Source: Castellaniella sp049673105 (GTDB lineage: Bacteria > Pseudomonadota > Gammaproteobacteria > Burkholderiales > Burkholderiaceae_B). Taken from it: DNA of 64,000 nucleotides. The DNA lies in contig NZ_JBATXG010000003.1 in assembly GCF_049673105.1 (NCBI RefSeq), positions 1 through 64,000 on the forward strand, written 5' to 3'. The notes under the pieces are model-generated. The model was not told the origin of the DNA, made no database searches, and saw only the letters and a program-made list of their open reading frames with translations. Below, in pieces: positions 7,957 through 16,113 of the stretch (positions within the stretch are counted from its first letter, which is position 1; every line of letters starts with the position of its first letter). Position numbers and translations under genes: made by a program.

Positions 7957-9042
7957 TTAATGCCTGCTGCTGCGATTGTGCGGCAAAGTCGCAGAACGTT
8001 CACGCAGCCCGGCTTCCAGTGCGTCCAGCCAGCCTGGATCGGAGAATTCCGGGGCGGCGTGGACGACCCAGAGCCGGGAGTCGTGGGGCGGCGTGTATTT
8101 GACGGCGTCCTTGGCGGTGATCAGGATGGGGCGGGCAGGCAGGGTGAGCAAAGCATCCGGGGATGGCGCCTGGTGATCTGGGCTGCTGAGCGTGCGTTCC
8201 AGGGCGAGCCCGGCCTGGCGCAGCATGTCAAAGAAGCGCTGAGGCTGGCCGATGCCGGCGGCGGCGCTGCAGGGGGAGCGCCCGTGCGCCAGGCGCCAGG
8301 CGGGCCAGTCCAGCTGCGTGCCGCTCGCCAGGTGGACCAGATGGTCCGGCTGCAGGCGCAAAACGATCTGGCGGGGTTTGCCGGCGGAGTCGATCGGCAG
8401 GTCGGGCGGGGGTGTGTCGGCAGGCCCCAGTTGGGTGATGAGCCAATCGGCGCTTCGGCGCCGGTCGGGGGGTTCCCGCAGCGGGCCCGCCGGCAACAGC
8501 CTGCCGTTGCCGACGCCGCGGGCATCCTGCACGATGATTTCCACGTCGCGGGCCAGGGCGGTATGTTGCAGGCCGTCGTCGGCCAGCAGCACGTCGATGT
8601 CCGGGTGCGCCTGTAACAGTGCTGCGGCGGCCAGAGGGCGTTTGGGGTGAACGGCGACCGGCGCGCCCGTCATGGCATGCAGCAAGGCGGGTTCGTCCCC
8701 CAGGTGGGCGCTGTCCGCGGATTGGTCGCTTAGCCGCGGCGTGACGCCGGGGCGGGTGCCGTAACCCCGGCTGAGGATGCCGGGGCGCCAGCCCCTGGAC
8801 TGCAAAAAGCGGCACACGGCGGCGGTGACCGGAGTTTTTCCCGTGCCGCCGACCAGAATATTGCCGATGACGATGACCGGCACCGGCGCTTGCCAGGCTT
8901 GAGCGGCCTGCCGCGCCATGCGGCGGGCGGATAGGCTGCCGTAGAGCCAGGCCAGGGGCGCGAGCAAGGTGCTGACGGGGCCAGGCGTGCGCCAGATGGC
9001 CTGCAGGCGGTCTTCGGCCTGCCTGCGCCAGGCGGACGTCAT
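7957..9042 (-). CDS. lpxK: Tetraacyldisaccharide 4'-kinase
   Basis: Phosphorylates the 4' position of the tetraacyl-disaccharide to make lipid IVA at the inner face of the inner membrane. The 361-residue sequence has a hydrophobic N-terminal stretch (about residues 24-38), then the P-loop VIVIGNILVGGTGKTP, the ILSRGYG motif, and the LLADDGLQH motif with catalytic Asp. The size is slightly above E. coli LpxK (328). Its ATG overlaps the exbD stop (ATGA), coupling it to exbBD. Confidence 0.95.
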   Translation of the reverse strand: MTSAWRRQAEDRLQAIWRTPGPVSTLLAPLAWLYGSLSARRMARQAAQAWQAPVPVIVIGNILVGGTGKTPVTAAVCRFLQSRGWRPGILSRGYGTRPGVTPRLSDQSADSAHLGDEPALLHAMTGAPVAVHPKRPLAAAALLQAHPDIDVLLADDGLQHTALARDVEIIVQDARGVGNGRLLPAGPLREPPDRRRSADWLITQLGPADTPPPDLPIDSAGKPRQIVLRLQPDHLVHLASGTQLDWPAWRLAHGRSPCSAAAGIGQPQRFFDMLRQAGLALERTLSSPDHQAPSPDALLTLPARPILITAKDAVKYTPPHDSRLWVVHAAPEFSDPGWLDALEAGLRERSATLPHNRSSRH

Positions 9043-9452
9043 GGGCGGCCCTGGGTCAGAAAGGACACCCGCCGGATATCGGCCTGGCGGGCGGCTTCCA
9101 GAGCCAGGACCACGGCGGCGTGGGATGCCTGGCCGTCGGCGTCGATGCGCAGGGCCGCATCCGGCAGCTCGACCGCCGCCTGGCGTAGCGCGGCGGTCAG
9201 GGCGTCTGGCGTGACATCGTCGATGTAATGGCCGTTCAGGGCGTATTGCCCGTCGCGGCTGATGGCCAGTTCCAGGGCAGGGCCGGTCTCGAGCGTCTGG
9301 GCCTGGGCCTGGGGCAGGGCGATGGGCAACTGGCGCGTCTGCGTGAAGGACGTGGAGGCCGCCAGGAAGATCAGGATCACCAGCAGCACGTCGATCAGCG
9401 GGATCAGATTGACCTCGGGTTCGTCGTGCGCTTGACGGTGGTGGAAGTTCAT
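9039..9452 (-). CDS. exbD: Biopolymer transport protein ExbD/TolR family
   Basis: Small inner-membrane subunit of a proton-driven motor. The 137-residue protein has a short cytoplasmic tail, then VNLIPLIDVLLVILIFLAA, whose single Asp (residue 21) is the conserved protonatable residue of ExbD/TolR/MotB, then a periplasmic domain. The sequence alone does not settle ExbD versus TolR. No tonB or tol genes are in the window; the operon instead joins lpxK and kdsB, which is usual in Burkholderiales. Overlaps exbB and lpxK by four bases each. Confidence 0.9.
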   Translation of the reverse strand: MNFHHRQAHDEPEVNLIPLIDVLLVILIFLAASTSFTQTRQLPIALPQAQAQTLETGPALELAISRDGQYALNGHYIDDVTPDALTAALRQAAVELPDAALRIDADGQASHAAVVLALEAARQADIRRVSFLTQGRP

Positions 9453-10060
9453 GAGCTAGCGCGGCGGTTGATCAGGCGGTCCAGGGCGCCGGCTTCGCGT
9501 TCCATGGTGTGCAGAAAGTATTCCACACGGGACCGGAAGTAGCGGTGGAAGATCAGGGCGGGAATGGCGATCAGGATGCCGAAGCCCGTGTTGTACAGTG
9601 CGATGGCGATGCCGTGGGCCATCTGCGCCGGGTTGCCGGTGCCGCTGGGGTCGTAGGCGCCGAAAATCTCGATCATGCCGACCACGGTGCCAAACAGTCC
9701 CAGCAGCGGCGCGACCACCGAGATCGTCGCCAAGCCGGCCAGATAGCGGTTCAGGCGCCAGGAGACGTCACGCCCGACGGCTTCGATGGCCGCCTGACGT
9801 TCGGCGTCGTCTTGCCAGCGCTGGGCGACGACTTCGGCCAGGATGCGACCGATGGCGCTGCTGCGCGCCAGGCGCAGCACGGCGTCGGGTTCATCCTGCT
9901 GGCGACGCATGAGTTCCAGCACCTGTTCGGGCAGGCCGCGCGGCATGACCTGGCTGGGTCTCAAGGCCAGGAAACGTTCTATGATGATCGCCAGCGTGAT
10001 GACCGAAGTGGCCACTAGCAGCCAGATGGGCCAGCCGGCCGCGTGGATGATGTCCAGCAA
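9449..10060 (-). CDS. exbB: MotA/TolQ/ExbB proton channel protein
   Basis: Channel subunit that works with ExbD to transmit the proton-motive force. About 203 residues with three membrane segments: an N-terminal one (GWPIWLLVATSVITLAIIIE) and two C-terminal ones containing VVAPLLGLFGTVVGMIEIF and GFGILIAIPALIFHRYF. I choose a TTG start at 10060 because AAGGAAACGATC stands directly before it and gives LDIIHAAGWPIW, which fits the family. A more upstream TTG at 10096 would add 12 residues and has no clear ribosome site. First gene of the exbB-exbD-lpxK-Trm112-kdsB unit. Confidence 0.9.
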   Translation of the reverse strand: MLDIIHAAGWPIWLLVATSVITLAIIIERFLALRPSQVMPRGLPEQVLELMRRQQDEPDAVLRLARSSAIGRILAEVVAQRWQDDAERQAAIEAVGRDVSWRLNRYLAGLATISVVAPLLGLFGTVVGMIEIFGAYDPSGTGNPAQMAHGIAIALYNTGFGILIAIPALIFHRYFRSRVEYFLHTMEREAGALDRLINRRASS

Positions 10061-10171
10061 GATCGTTTCCTTTGTGATCGGTGGGCGGAGCGACAATTCC
10101 TTATTCTATCCTCAGGGTGTGAAATCAGGTTTTATTCAGCTAAAGTCCCGCACCGTAAGGCTTTCCGGCAA

Positions 10172-10206
10172 GTATCCACAGATTCTGTGGATAATTCTGT
10201 GCATAA
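10172..10206. promoter_or_regulatory. Cluster of DnaA-box-like sites
   Basis: GTATCCACA (10172-10180, plus, one mismatch), TTATCCACA (10186-10194, minus, exact) and TTATGCACA (10198-10206, minus, exact) against the consensus TTWTNCACA. The first two form a 21-bp palindrome (10173-10193). Further matches are TTTTGCACA at 10255-10263 (plus, exact) and CTATCCACA at 10384-10392 (minus, one mismatch). Binding is inferred from sequence only. Confidence 0.5.
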
Positions 10207-10291
10207 AGGTGCTCAAGCGCATGATTCAAGCCCTCTCGCAGTCGATTGGCTATTTTTTGCACACCTGGCTTGTATTTTTATTTTTGTTATT

Positions 10292-10304
10292 AATCAATAG
10301 CTTA
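10292..10304 (+). promoter_or_regulatory. IHF-type binding site
   Basis: AATCAATAGCTTA fits WATCAANNNNTTR at every defined position and is flanked upstream by an A/T-rich tract, as strong IHF sites are. It lies between the DnaA-box-like sites at 10255 and 10384. Confidence 0.4.
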
Positions 10305-10398
10305 CGTAATTATATTCAGGCTTTCTGTGATGATCGTCCTGTGCAAGCCCGGAAATAGGCGTGTTTGACAAAAAAAGGTTTTCTGTGGATAGGTTTTC

Positions 10399-11703
10399 AT
10401 GAGTTTTTCGGATCAGACCCCCGCTGACAGGTGTTTTCCAGCCGAAGACGTAGTGCTGAGCGTGGCCCAGCTCAATCGTCAGGTGGCCCGGCTGCTGGAA
10501 GCCGGTGTGCCACGTCTGTGGGTTGCGGGTGAAATCTCCAATTTCACCCGGGCCGCGTCTGGTCACTGGTATTTTTCGATCAAGGATGAGTCCGCCGCTG
10601 TGCGCGCCGTCATGTTCCGCGGGCGGACCCAGGCCGTCGGTTTCGTGCCCGAGGCGGGCGGGCGCTATGAGTTCCGGGTGCAGGTTTCGCTATACGAACC
10701 GCGCGGGGATTACCAAGTGCAGGTCGAGGCGATGCGGAGGGCAGGTCGTGGCGATCTGCACGAGGCTTTCCTGCGTCTGAAGGACAAGCTCAGCAGCGAA
10801 GGACTGATCGATGCCGGGCGCCGCCGCCCTGTGCCCGCCATGCCGCAGACGATCGGGGTGGTGACGTCCCTGGCGGCGGCGGCCTTGCGCGACGTGTTGT
10901 CGGTCATGGCGCGCCGCGCCCCGCACGTGCGGGTGATTCTGTACCCGGCGCCGGTGCAGGGCCGCGAGGCGGCGGCTCAGCTATGTCAGGCGCTGGATCA
11001 GGCGGCGAGCAGGGCTGAGATCGACGTGCTGCTGCTGGTGCGCGGCGGGGGTAGCCTGGAAGACTTGTGGAGCTTCAATGACGAGGCCTTGGCGCGGCGG
11101 ATCGCGGCCAGTCCGGTGCCTGTCATCAGCGGCGTGGGGCATGAAACGGATTTCACGATTGCGGACTTCGTGGCGGATCTGCGGGCGCCGACCCCGACGG
11201 CAGCGGCGGAACTCTGCTGCGTGAGCCGGGACCAGCTGCTGGGGCGGGTGCTGACGACCGCAGAGGATCTGGCGCGGATGCAGCGGCGGCGGCTGGAATA
11301 TGCCGCCATGCGCCTGGACCGGGCCGCCGCTCAATTGGTGTCCCCTGTACAGCGCCTGCGCATGCATCGCCAGCGTCTGGACGCCGCTATCCGGCATCTG
11401 GCAGCGCCCGTGTCCGGGCGGGTCCTTCAACGAGAGCAGGCCCTGGGCCGGGCAGGAGAGCGTCTGCGGGCCGGAATGGACCGTCTGCTGCAGCAGCGTG
11501 GGCGTCGGCTGGCCGTGGCCGAAGGGACTTTGGGGGCGCTGGATCCCCGTGCCGTGCTGACGCGCGGCTATGCCATCGTGCGCGGCCCCGACGGGAGAAT
11601 CATCAAAAATGCGTTAGACTTAAACGTTGATGCGCGTCTCGATATTGAATTCGCACAGGGCCGGGCTCAGGCCAAGGTCGTGCGCGCCGATACGCTGCTC
11701 TAG
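10399..11703 (+). CDS. xseA: Exodeoxyribonuclease VII large subunit
   Basis: Catalytic subunit of the ATP-independent, single-strand-specific exonuclease that trims DNA during mismatch and other repair; it needs XseB, which is not in the window. The 434 residues begin with an OB-fold (VLSVAQLNRQVARLLEAG ... LWVAGEISNFTRAASGHWYFSIKD), then the catalytic core with VVTSLAAAALRDVLSVMARRAP, VRGGGSLEDLWSFNDEALARRIAASPVPVISGVGHETD, and APTPTAAAE. A coiled, Arg-rich C-terminal region and the final TRGYAIV block follow. The ATG has only a weak ribosome site and a DnaA-box-like site seven bases upstream. Confidence 0.96.
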   Translation: MSFSDQTPADRCFPAEDVVLSVAQLNRQVARLLEAGVPRLWVAGEISNFTRAASGHWYFSIKDESAAVRAVMFRGRTQAVGFVPEAGGRYEFRVQVSLYEPRGDYQVQVEAMRRAGRGDLHEAFLRLKDKLSSEGLIDAGRRRPVPAMPQTIGVVTSLAAAALRDVLSVMARRAPHVRVILYPAPVQGREAAAQLCQALDQAASRAEIDVLLLVRGGGSLEDLWSFNDEALARRIAASPVPVISGVGHETDFTIADFVADLRAPTPTAAAELCCVSRDQLLGRVLTTAEDLARMQRRRLEYAAMRLDRAAAQLVSPVQRLRMHRQRLDAAIRHLAAPVSGRVLQREQALGRAGERLRAGMDRLLQQRGRRLAVAEGTLGALDPRAVLTRGYAIVRGPDGRIIKNALDLNVDARLDIEFAQGRAQAKVVRADTLL

Positions 11704-11752
11704 GCTTGCGACCCCCTTTCGGGTTCGTCTCATGTTTTTTGAAGGAAATGTC

Positions 11753-12331
11753 ATGGCTTTTACTCTGCCGCCGCTACCCTATGCGATGGATGCGCTCGCG
11801 CCCCATATTTCCAAGGAAACCCTGGAATTCCATTACGGCAAGCACCATCAGGCCTATGTCACCAACCTGAACAAGGCGGTGGAAGGCACCGAACTCGCCG
11901 GCCTCAGTCTGGAAGACGTCATCCGCAAGTCCACGGGTGGGGTGTTCAACAACGCTGCTCAGGTCTGGAACCACACCTTTTACTGGAACAGTCTGTCCCC
12001 CAAGGGCGGTGGCGAACCCAGCGGTGCTCTGCGCCAGGCCATCGAGGCCAAATGGGGCAGCGTGGCTGCGTTCAAGGATGCGTTCTCCAAGTCGGCTGCC
12101 GGCAATTTCGGCTCTGGCTGGACTTGGCTGGTGAAGAAACCCGATGGCACTCTGGACATCGTCAACACCGGCAATGCCGGCACCACCGTCACCACCGATG
12201 ACAAGGCACTGCTGACCTGTGATGTCTGGGAGCACGCCTATTACATCGATTATCGCAATGCCCGCCCCACGTACCTGGAACATTTCTGGGATCTGGTGAA
12301 CTGGGATTTTGCCGCCAGCAACCTGGCGTGA
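11753..12331 (+). CDS. sodB: Superoxide dismutase [Fe]
   Basis: Converts superoxide to hydrogen peroxide and oxygen in the cytoplasm. The 192-residue protein has the four metal ligands expected: His in LEFHYGKHHQAYV, His in NHTFYW, and Asp and His in DVWEHAYYIDYRNARPTYLEHFW. The segment NFGSGWTWLV and overall length fit the iron enzyme (E. coli SodB type). The ATG at 11753 has AAGGAAATGTC in front; a longer reading from 11627 overlaps the end of xseA and is not supported. A terminator follows. Confidence 0.97.
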   Translation: MAFTLPPLPYAMDALAPHISKETLEFHYGKHHQAYVTNLNKAVEGTELAGLSLEDVIRKSTGGVFNNAAQVWNHTFYWNSLSPKGGGEPSGALRQAIEAKWGSVAAFKDAFSKSAAGNFGSGWTWLVKKPDGTLDIVNTGNAGTTVTTDDKALLTCDVWEHAYYIDYRNARPTYLEHFWDLVNWDFAASNLA

Positions 12332-12382
12332 TTATGCGCCCGCAGGGGCTGGCGGTTTGACCGCCGTTCCCCGGCGCACCGG

Positions 12383-12411
12383 AAAAAGGCGGCTTCGGCT
12401 GCCTTTTTTTC
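12383..12411 (+). terminator. sodB terminator
   Basis: GGCGGC-TTCG-GCTGCC (one G-T pair), preceded by A5 and followed by T7, 50 bases after the sodB stop. The A/T flanks make it usable from the minus strand for the DUF192 gene too. Confidence 0.82.
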
Positions 12412-12437
12412 TTTGGGTGCGCGGGGCGGCTGCGCGT

Positions 12438-12920
12438 TTAGCGTGGGGCCGGGATGCCGCGCACCGGATCGCCGGTCTGGATACCGGTGCGTTCGAACCA
12501 CCCCTGATTCATTTCGAGCGCGATGGCGACGGGAGACGGGGAGCAGTGCGGCGTCAGGTCATGCGGCTGCATGTCCTGGATAGACACGATGCGGTGTTGC
12601 TCGTCTATGAAGGCGATCGACAGCGGGATCAGGGTGTTTTTCATCCAGAAGCATTGCACGCCCGGCGGCCCCAGCATGAACAGCATGCCGGCGTTGGCCG
12701 GCATGCTGGGGCGGTCCATCAGGCCGGCTTGGAGGGTGGCCGGCGTGTCGGCCAGCTCGGCCTGTATCGCGTGTTCGCCCAACTGCAAGGTGATGGCAGG
12801 CAGGGGGGGCTGGGCCTGGGCCGGGTTGTTGGCCAGCAGGGCGGTCAGGCTGAGCAGGCCAAGCAGGCGTCGGGCGCCGGGCCATGCGCAGCGCGCGAGC
12901 ACGTAAAAAGCAGGACCCAT
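12438..12920 (-). CDS. DUF192 family exported protein
   Basis: 160 residues: an N-terminal signal segment with arginines followed by LLGLLSLTALLANNPAQAQ (cleavage expected after AQA), then a compact DUF192 domain. Typical blocks are ELADTPATLQAGLMDR, GMLFMLGPPGVQCFWMKNTLIPLSIAFID and VSIQDMQP. The family is widespread and of unknown function; the protein is expected in the periplasm. The start is uncertain: ATG at 12920 has AGGA six bases upstream, but both sit in a 9-bp hairpin (12910-12932). GTG at about 12902 would still keep the signal peptide. It lies downstream of the csp gene on the same strand. Confidence 0.85.
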   Translation of the reverse strand: MGPAFYVLARCAWPGARRLLGLLSLTALLANNPAQAQPPLPAITLQLGEHAIQAELADTPATLQAGLMDRPSMPANAGMLFMLGPPGVQCFWMKNTLIPLSIAFIDEQHRIVSIQDMQPHDLTPHCSPSPVAIALEMNQGWFERTGIQTGDPVRGIPAPR

Positions 12921-12932
12921 GAAGGGTCCTGC
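12905..12932 (-). terminator. csp terminator hairpin overlapping the start of the DUF192 gene
   Basis: On the minus strand GCAGGACCC-TTCAT-GGGTCCTGC is a perfect 9-bp stem followed by TTTTTACG. This looks like the rho-independent terminator of the upstream csp gene. The AGGA of its 5' arm and the ATG across the loop/3' arm are the ribosome site and start codon of the DUF192 gene. Confidence 0.75.
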
Positions 12933-12967
12933 ATCGCGGTAAAATGCCAAGGGATATCCTGCGAATG

Positions 12968-13207
12968 TCAGGCGGCAGTGATATTCAGGGCTTGTTTGCC
13001 TTTCGGACCCTGCGCGATATCGAAAGCGACCTTCTGGCCCTCTTTTAGGGTTTTGAAGCCGTTCATCTGGATGGATGAAAAATGAGCGAAAAGGTCTTCC
13101 CCCCCGTTGTCCGGGGTAATGAAGCCAAAGCCTTTGGCGTCATTGAACCATTTGACCGTGCCAGTTAGTTTTTGTGATTCTCCGGTATTCTCGATGGATT
13201 CCGACAT
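12968..13207 (-). CDS. Cold-shock-domain protein
   Basis: Small single-strand nucleic acid binding protein, 79 residues. The core GTVKWFNDAKGFGFITPDNGGEDLFAHFSSI contains both RNP motifs (KGFGFI and DLFAHF), and the end has KVAFDIAQGPKGKQALNI. It is about 12 residues longer at the N-terminus than E. coli CspA-type proteins (MSESIENTGESQK), an acidic/polar tail. The ATG at 13207 has AGAGGC upstream. The 135-base gap to clpS on the opposite strand holds both promoters. It could be a constitutive or a cold-induced paralogue; the sequence does not tell. Confidence 0.95.
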   Translation of the reverse strand: MSESIENTGESQKLTGTVKWFNDAKGFGFITPDNGGEDLFAHFSSIQMNGFKTLKEGQKVAFDIAQGPKGKQALNITAA

Positions 13208-13342
13208 GCAAACTGCCTCTAATGTGTGGGGTTAAGCGGCCCCGGCCAGCCAACACAATAGCAGGCGACCTGCGGGACACGTCGATCATGCTGAATTCCA
13301 CTGCCTTCAGTCAACTATGGAAACCACTAGGTTTTAACGCGC

Positions 13343-13666
13343 ATGCCCACTGTCATTCAAAATCAGCGCGAACTGGTGCGCGAGGCCCAGCCGGTGCGGC
13401 TGGCGCCACCGCCCATGTATCAGGTCGTGCTGCTCAATGATGATTACACCCCAATGGATTTCGTCGTCCATGTGCTGCAGCTGGTCTTTCACAAGACCGA
13501 TGCGGAAGCCGAGCGTGTCATGCTGCAGGTGCATCACGAGGGGCGCGGGGTCTGTGGCGTCTACACCCGGGATGTCGCCGCCACACGCGTCGAGACGGTG
13601 TTGCGCATGGCGCATGCCGATCAGCATCCGCTGCAGTGCCTGATGGAACCCGTCGCCCTGTTCTGA
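13343..13666 (+). CDS. clpS: ATP-dependent Clp protease adaptor ClpS
   Basis: Binds the ClpA N-domain and delivers N-degron substrates to ClpAP. The 107-residue protein has a flexible N-terminus of about 25 residues and then YQVVLLNDDYTPMDFVVHVLQLVFHKTDAEAERVMLQVHHEGRGVCGVYTRDVAATRV. This includes the DDYTPM-FV pocket residues that hold the N-terminal residue. It is immediately upstream of clpA in the usual order. Spacing to clpA is 128 bases, so clpA may have its own promoter. Confidence 0.97.
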   Translation: MPTVIQNQRELVREAQPVRLAPPPMYQVVLLNDDYTPMDFVVHVLQLVFHKTDAEAERVMLQVHHEGRGVCGVYTRDVAATRVETVLRMAHADQHPLQCLMEPVALF

Positions 13667-13794
13667 TGCCTTAGTCGCATCGATTCCGCCCGCCCTGGGG
13701 ATTGCCCCGATGGGACGTCAACAACAGCGGTCTGTTTTAGTCATAGAATAGACACAACGGATTGCTTGGTCCGCTCCGAAACAATGGAGGAAGC

Positions 13795-16113
13795 GTGATT
13801 TCCGAAGAACTTGAAGTTAGCCTGCACATGGCGTTCGTCGAGGCCCGTGCGGCTCGGCACGAATTCATCACCGTAGAGCACCTGCTGCTCTCCCTGCTGG
13901 ACAATGCTTCAGCGGTCGAGGTCCTGCGCGCTTGCGCAGCCGACGTCGAACTGCTGCGTCAGGATCTGCGCAAATTCATCGTCGAGAATACGCCGGTGTT
14001 TCCGGGAGACGGCGAGGTCGACACCCAGCCGACCCTGGGGTTTCAGCGCGTCATTCAGCGCGCCATCATGCATGTGTCCTCGAACGGCTCGAACAAGACA
14101 GCCGTGACGGGTGCTAACGTGCTCGTGGCCATGTATGGCGAAAAGGACTCGCATGCCGTGTATTTCCTGGTGCAGCAGGGGGTCTCGCGTCTGGATGTCG
14201 TGAACTATCTGTCGCATGGCATTACCAAAACACCGGATGAACCCCAGGCTGCGGACAATCCGCGGCTGGAGCCGCCGTCAGCCGAACCCAAAGCGGAACA
14301 GCAGAAATCACCGCTGGAAACCTACGCCACCGACTTGAACGCCGAGGCGCTGAAAGGTCATATCGACCCCTTGATCGGTCGCGAGGACGAGGTCGAGCGA
14401 GTCATTCAGGTGCTGTGCCGCCGGCGCAAGAACAATCCCTTGCTGGTGGGCGAGGCGGGGGTGGGCAAAACCGCGATCGCCGAAGGCCTGGCCTGGCGCA
14501 TCACCCAGGGCGATGTGCCCGAGGTCCTGAATCAGACACAGGTCTACGCACTGGACATGGGGGCGCTGCTGGCCGGCACCAAATACCGGGGGGATTTCGA
14601 GCAGCGCCTGAAGCTCGTGCTCAAGGCCCTGAAAGACAATCACCATGCGGTGCTGTTCATTGATGAAATCCACACGCTGATCGGTGCAGGGTCGGCCTCG
14701 GGCGGCACCCTGGACGCGTCGAACCTGCTGAAACCCGCGCTGTCGTCCGGGCACCTGAAGTGCATCGGCGCCACCACGTATACCGAATACCGGGGCATTT
14801 TCGAAAAAGACCACGCGCTGGCGCGGCGCTTCCAGAAGATCGACGTACCCGAGCCCACGGTGGAACAGACCATTCGCATTTTGCGCGGACTCAAGGCCCG
14901 TTTCGAAGCGCATCATCAGGTGCGCTATTCGGGGGCGGCCATCACGGCGGCGGCGGAACTGGCGGCCCGCCACATCAGCGACCGTTTCCTGCCGGACAAG
15001 GCCATCGACGTCATCGACGAGGCCGGCGCCGCTCAACGTCTGCTGCCGAAATCGCGGCAGAAAAAAATCATCGGGCAGTCGGAAATCCAGGCCACGGTGG
15101 CGCGGATCGCCCGGATTCCGCCGCAGAACGTCTCCAATGACGATCGCAACAAGCTCGCCACCCTGGAACGCGACCTGAAGGCCGTGGTCTTTGGCCAGGA
15201 TCAGGCGATTTCCGCCCTGGCGGCGTCGATCAAGATGGCCCGTTCGGGCCTGGGGCGGCCCGACAAGCCCATCGGCTGCTTCCTGTTTTCGGGGCCGACC
15301 GGCGTGGGCAAGACCGAAGTCGCCCGTCAGTTGGCCTTTGTGCTGGGCATCGAGCTGCTGCGCTTCGATATGTCCGAATACATGGAACGCCATACGGTGT
15401 CGCGCCTGATCGGGGCGCCGCCGGGCTATGTGGGGTTCGACCAGGGTGGGCTGCTGACCGAGGCCGTCACCAAACAGCCGCATTGCGTGCTGCTGCTCGA
15501 CGAAATCGAGAAAGCTCACCCGGATGTCTACAACATCCTGCTGCAGGTCATGGACCATGGCACCTTGACCGACAACAACGGTCGCAAGAGCGACTTTCGC
15601 AATGTGATTCTGGTCATGACGACGAACGCGGGCGCCGACACCCTGAACCGCAATGCCATCGGCTTTGCCGCGCCCACGCACACCGGCGATGAAATGGCTG
15701 AAATCAAGCGCCAGTTCACACCGGAATTCCGTAATCGTCTGGATGCCATCATCAGCTTTTCCGCTTTGCCGCGCGACATCATCCTGCGGGTGGTGGATAA
15801 ATTCCTGATGCAGCTCGAAGACCAGCTGCATGAAAAGCATGTGGACGTTCTGTTCACGCCGGCCTTGCGTGAACATTTGGCGTATGCCGGCTTTGATCCC
15901 ACCATGGGGGCGCGGCCCATGCAGCGCCTGATCCAGGACACCATCCGTCGCGCGCTGGCCGACGAATTGCTCTTCGGGCGGCTGGTGCATGGCGGGCGGG
16001 TGCAGGTCGATCTGGATGAACAAAAGCAGGTGGTGCTGAACTTCCCGGATGGGCCGGCAGGTGCCGGCGCGGTGCCGTCGCCCTCTCACCCTGAGCCTGA
16101 GCTCGTGGATTGA
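13795..16113 (+). CDS. clpA: ATP-dependent Clp protease ATP-binding subunit ClpA
   Basis: AAA+ unfoldase that feeds proteins into ClpP. About 772 residues: N-terminal ClpN repeats (SEELEVSLHMAFVEARAARHEFITVEHLLLSLL), a linker rich in Pro/Glu (about 150-190), AAA domain 1 with GEAGVGKT and Walker B LFIDEIHTL, and AAA domain 2 with GPTGVGKTE and LLLDEIEKAHPDV. I choose the GTG at 13795 because GGAGGAAGC stands directly before it; an in-frame ATG at 13762 would add 11 residues without a ribosome site. Its stop overlaps the pqiA ATG (TGATG). The partner clpP starts at the other end of the window. Confidence 0.97.
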   Translation: MISEELEVSLHMAFVEARAARHEFITVEHLLLSLLDNASAVEVLRACAADVELLRQDLRKFIVENTPVFPGDGEVDTQPTLGFQRVIQRAIMHVSSNGSNKTAVTGANVLVAMYGEKDSHAVYFLVQQGVSRLDVVNYLSHGITKTPDEPQAADNPRLEPPSAEPKAEQQKSPLETYATDLNAEALKGHIDPLIGREDEVERVIQVLCRRRKNNPLLVGEAGVGKTAIAEGLAWRITQGDVPEVLNQTQVYALDMGALLAGTKYRGDFEQRLKLVLKALKDNHHAVLFIDEIHTLIGAGSASGGTLDASNLLKPALSSGHLKCIGATTYTEYRGIFEKDHALARRFQKIDVPEPTVEQTIRILRGLKARFEAHHQVRYSGAAITAAAELAARHISDRFLPDKAIDVIDEAGAAQRLLPKSRQKKIIGQSEIQATVARIARIPPQNVSNDDRNKLATLERDLKAVVFGQDQAISALAASIKMARSGLGRPDKPIGCFLFSGPTGVGKTEVARQLAFVLGIELLRFDMSEYMERHTVSRLIGAPPGYVGFDQGGLLTEAVTKQPHCVLLLDEIEKAHPDVYNILLQVMDHGTLTDNNGRKSDFRNVILVMTTNAGADTLNRNAIGFAAPTHTGDEMAEIKRQFTPEFRNRLDAIISFSALPRDIILRVVDKFLMQLEDQLHEKHVDVLFTPALREHLAYAGFDPTMGARPMQRLIQDTIRRALADELLFGRLVHGGRVQVDLDEQKQVVLNFPDGPAGAGAVPSPSHPEPELVD

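Larger units (their letters stand above)
10061..10398. other. AT-rich divergent intergenic region (exbB/xseA)
   Basis: 338 bases with no gene. It must hold the promoters for exbB (minus) and xseA (plus). The middle (10268-10316) is conspicuously AT-rich compared with the surrounding high-GC sequence. It contains five DnaA-box-like 9-mers and one exact IHF-type site, listed separately. For xseA there is a perfect -35 TTGACA (10365-10370), but the 17-base spacing lands on a poor -10 (GATAGG) close to the start codon. Confidence 0.7.

Noticed and set aside
10172..10320. Chromosomal replication origin (oriC) call
   Set aside because: DnaA boxes and an AT-rich tract are present, but origin-linked genes are missing and skew cannot be computed here. 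Kept as a finding, not as an origin.
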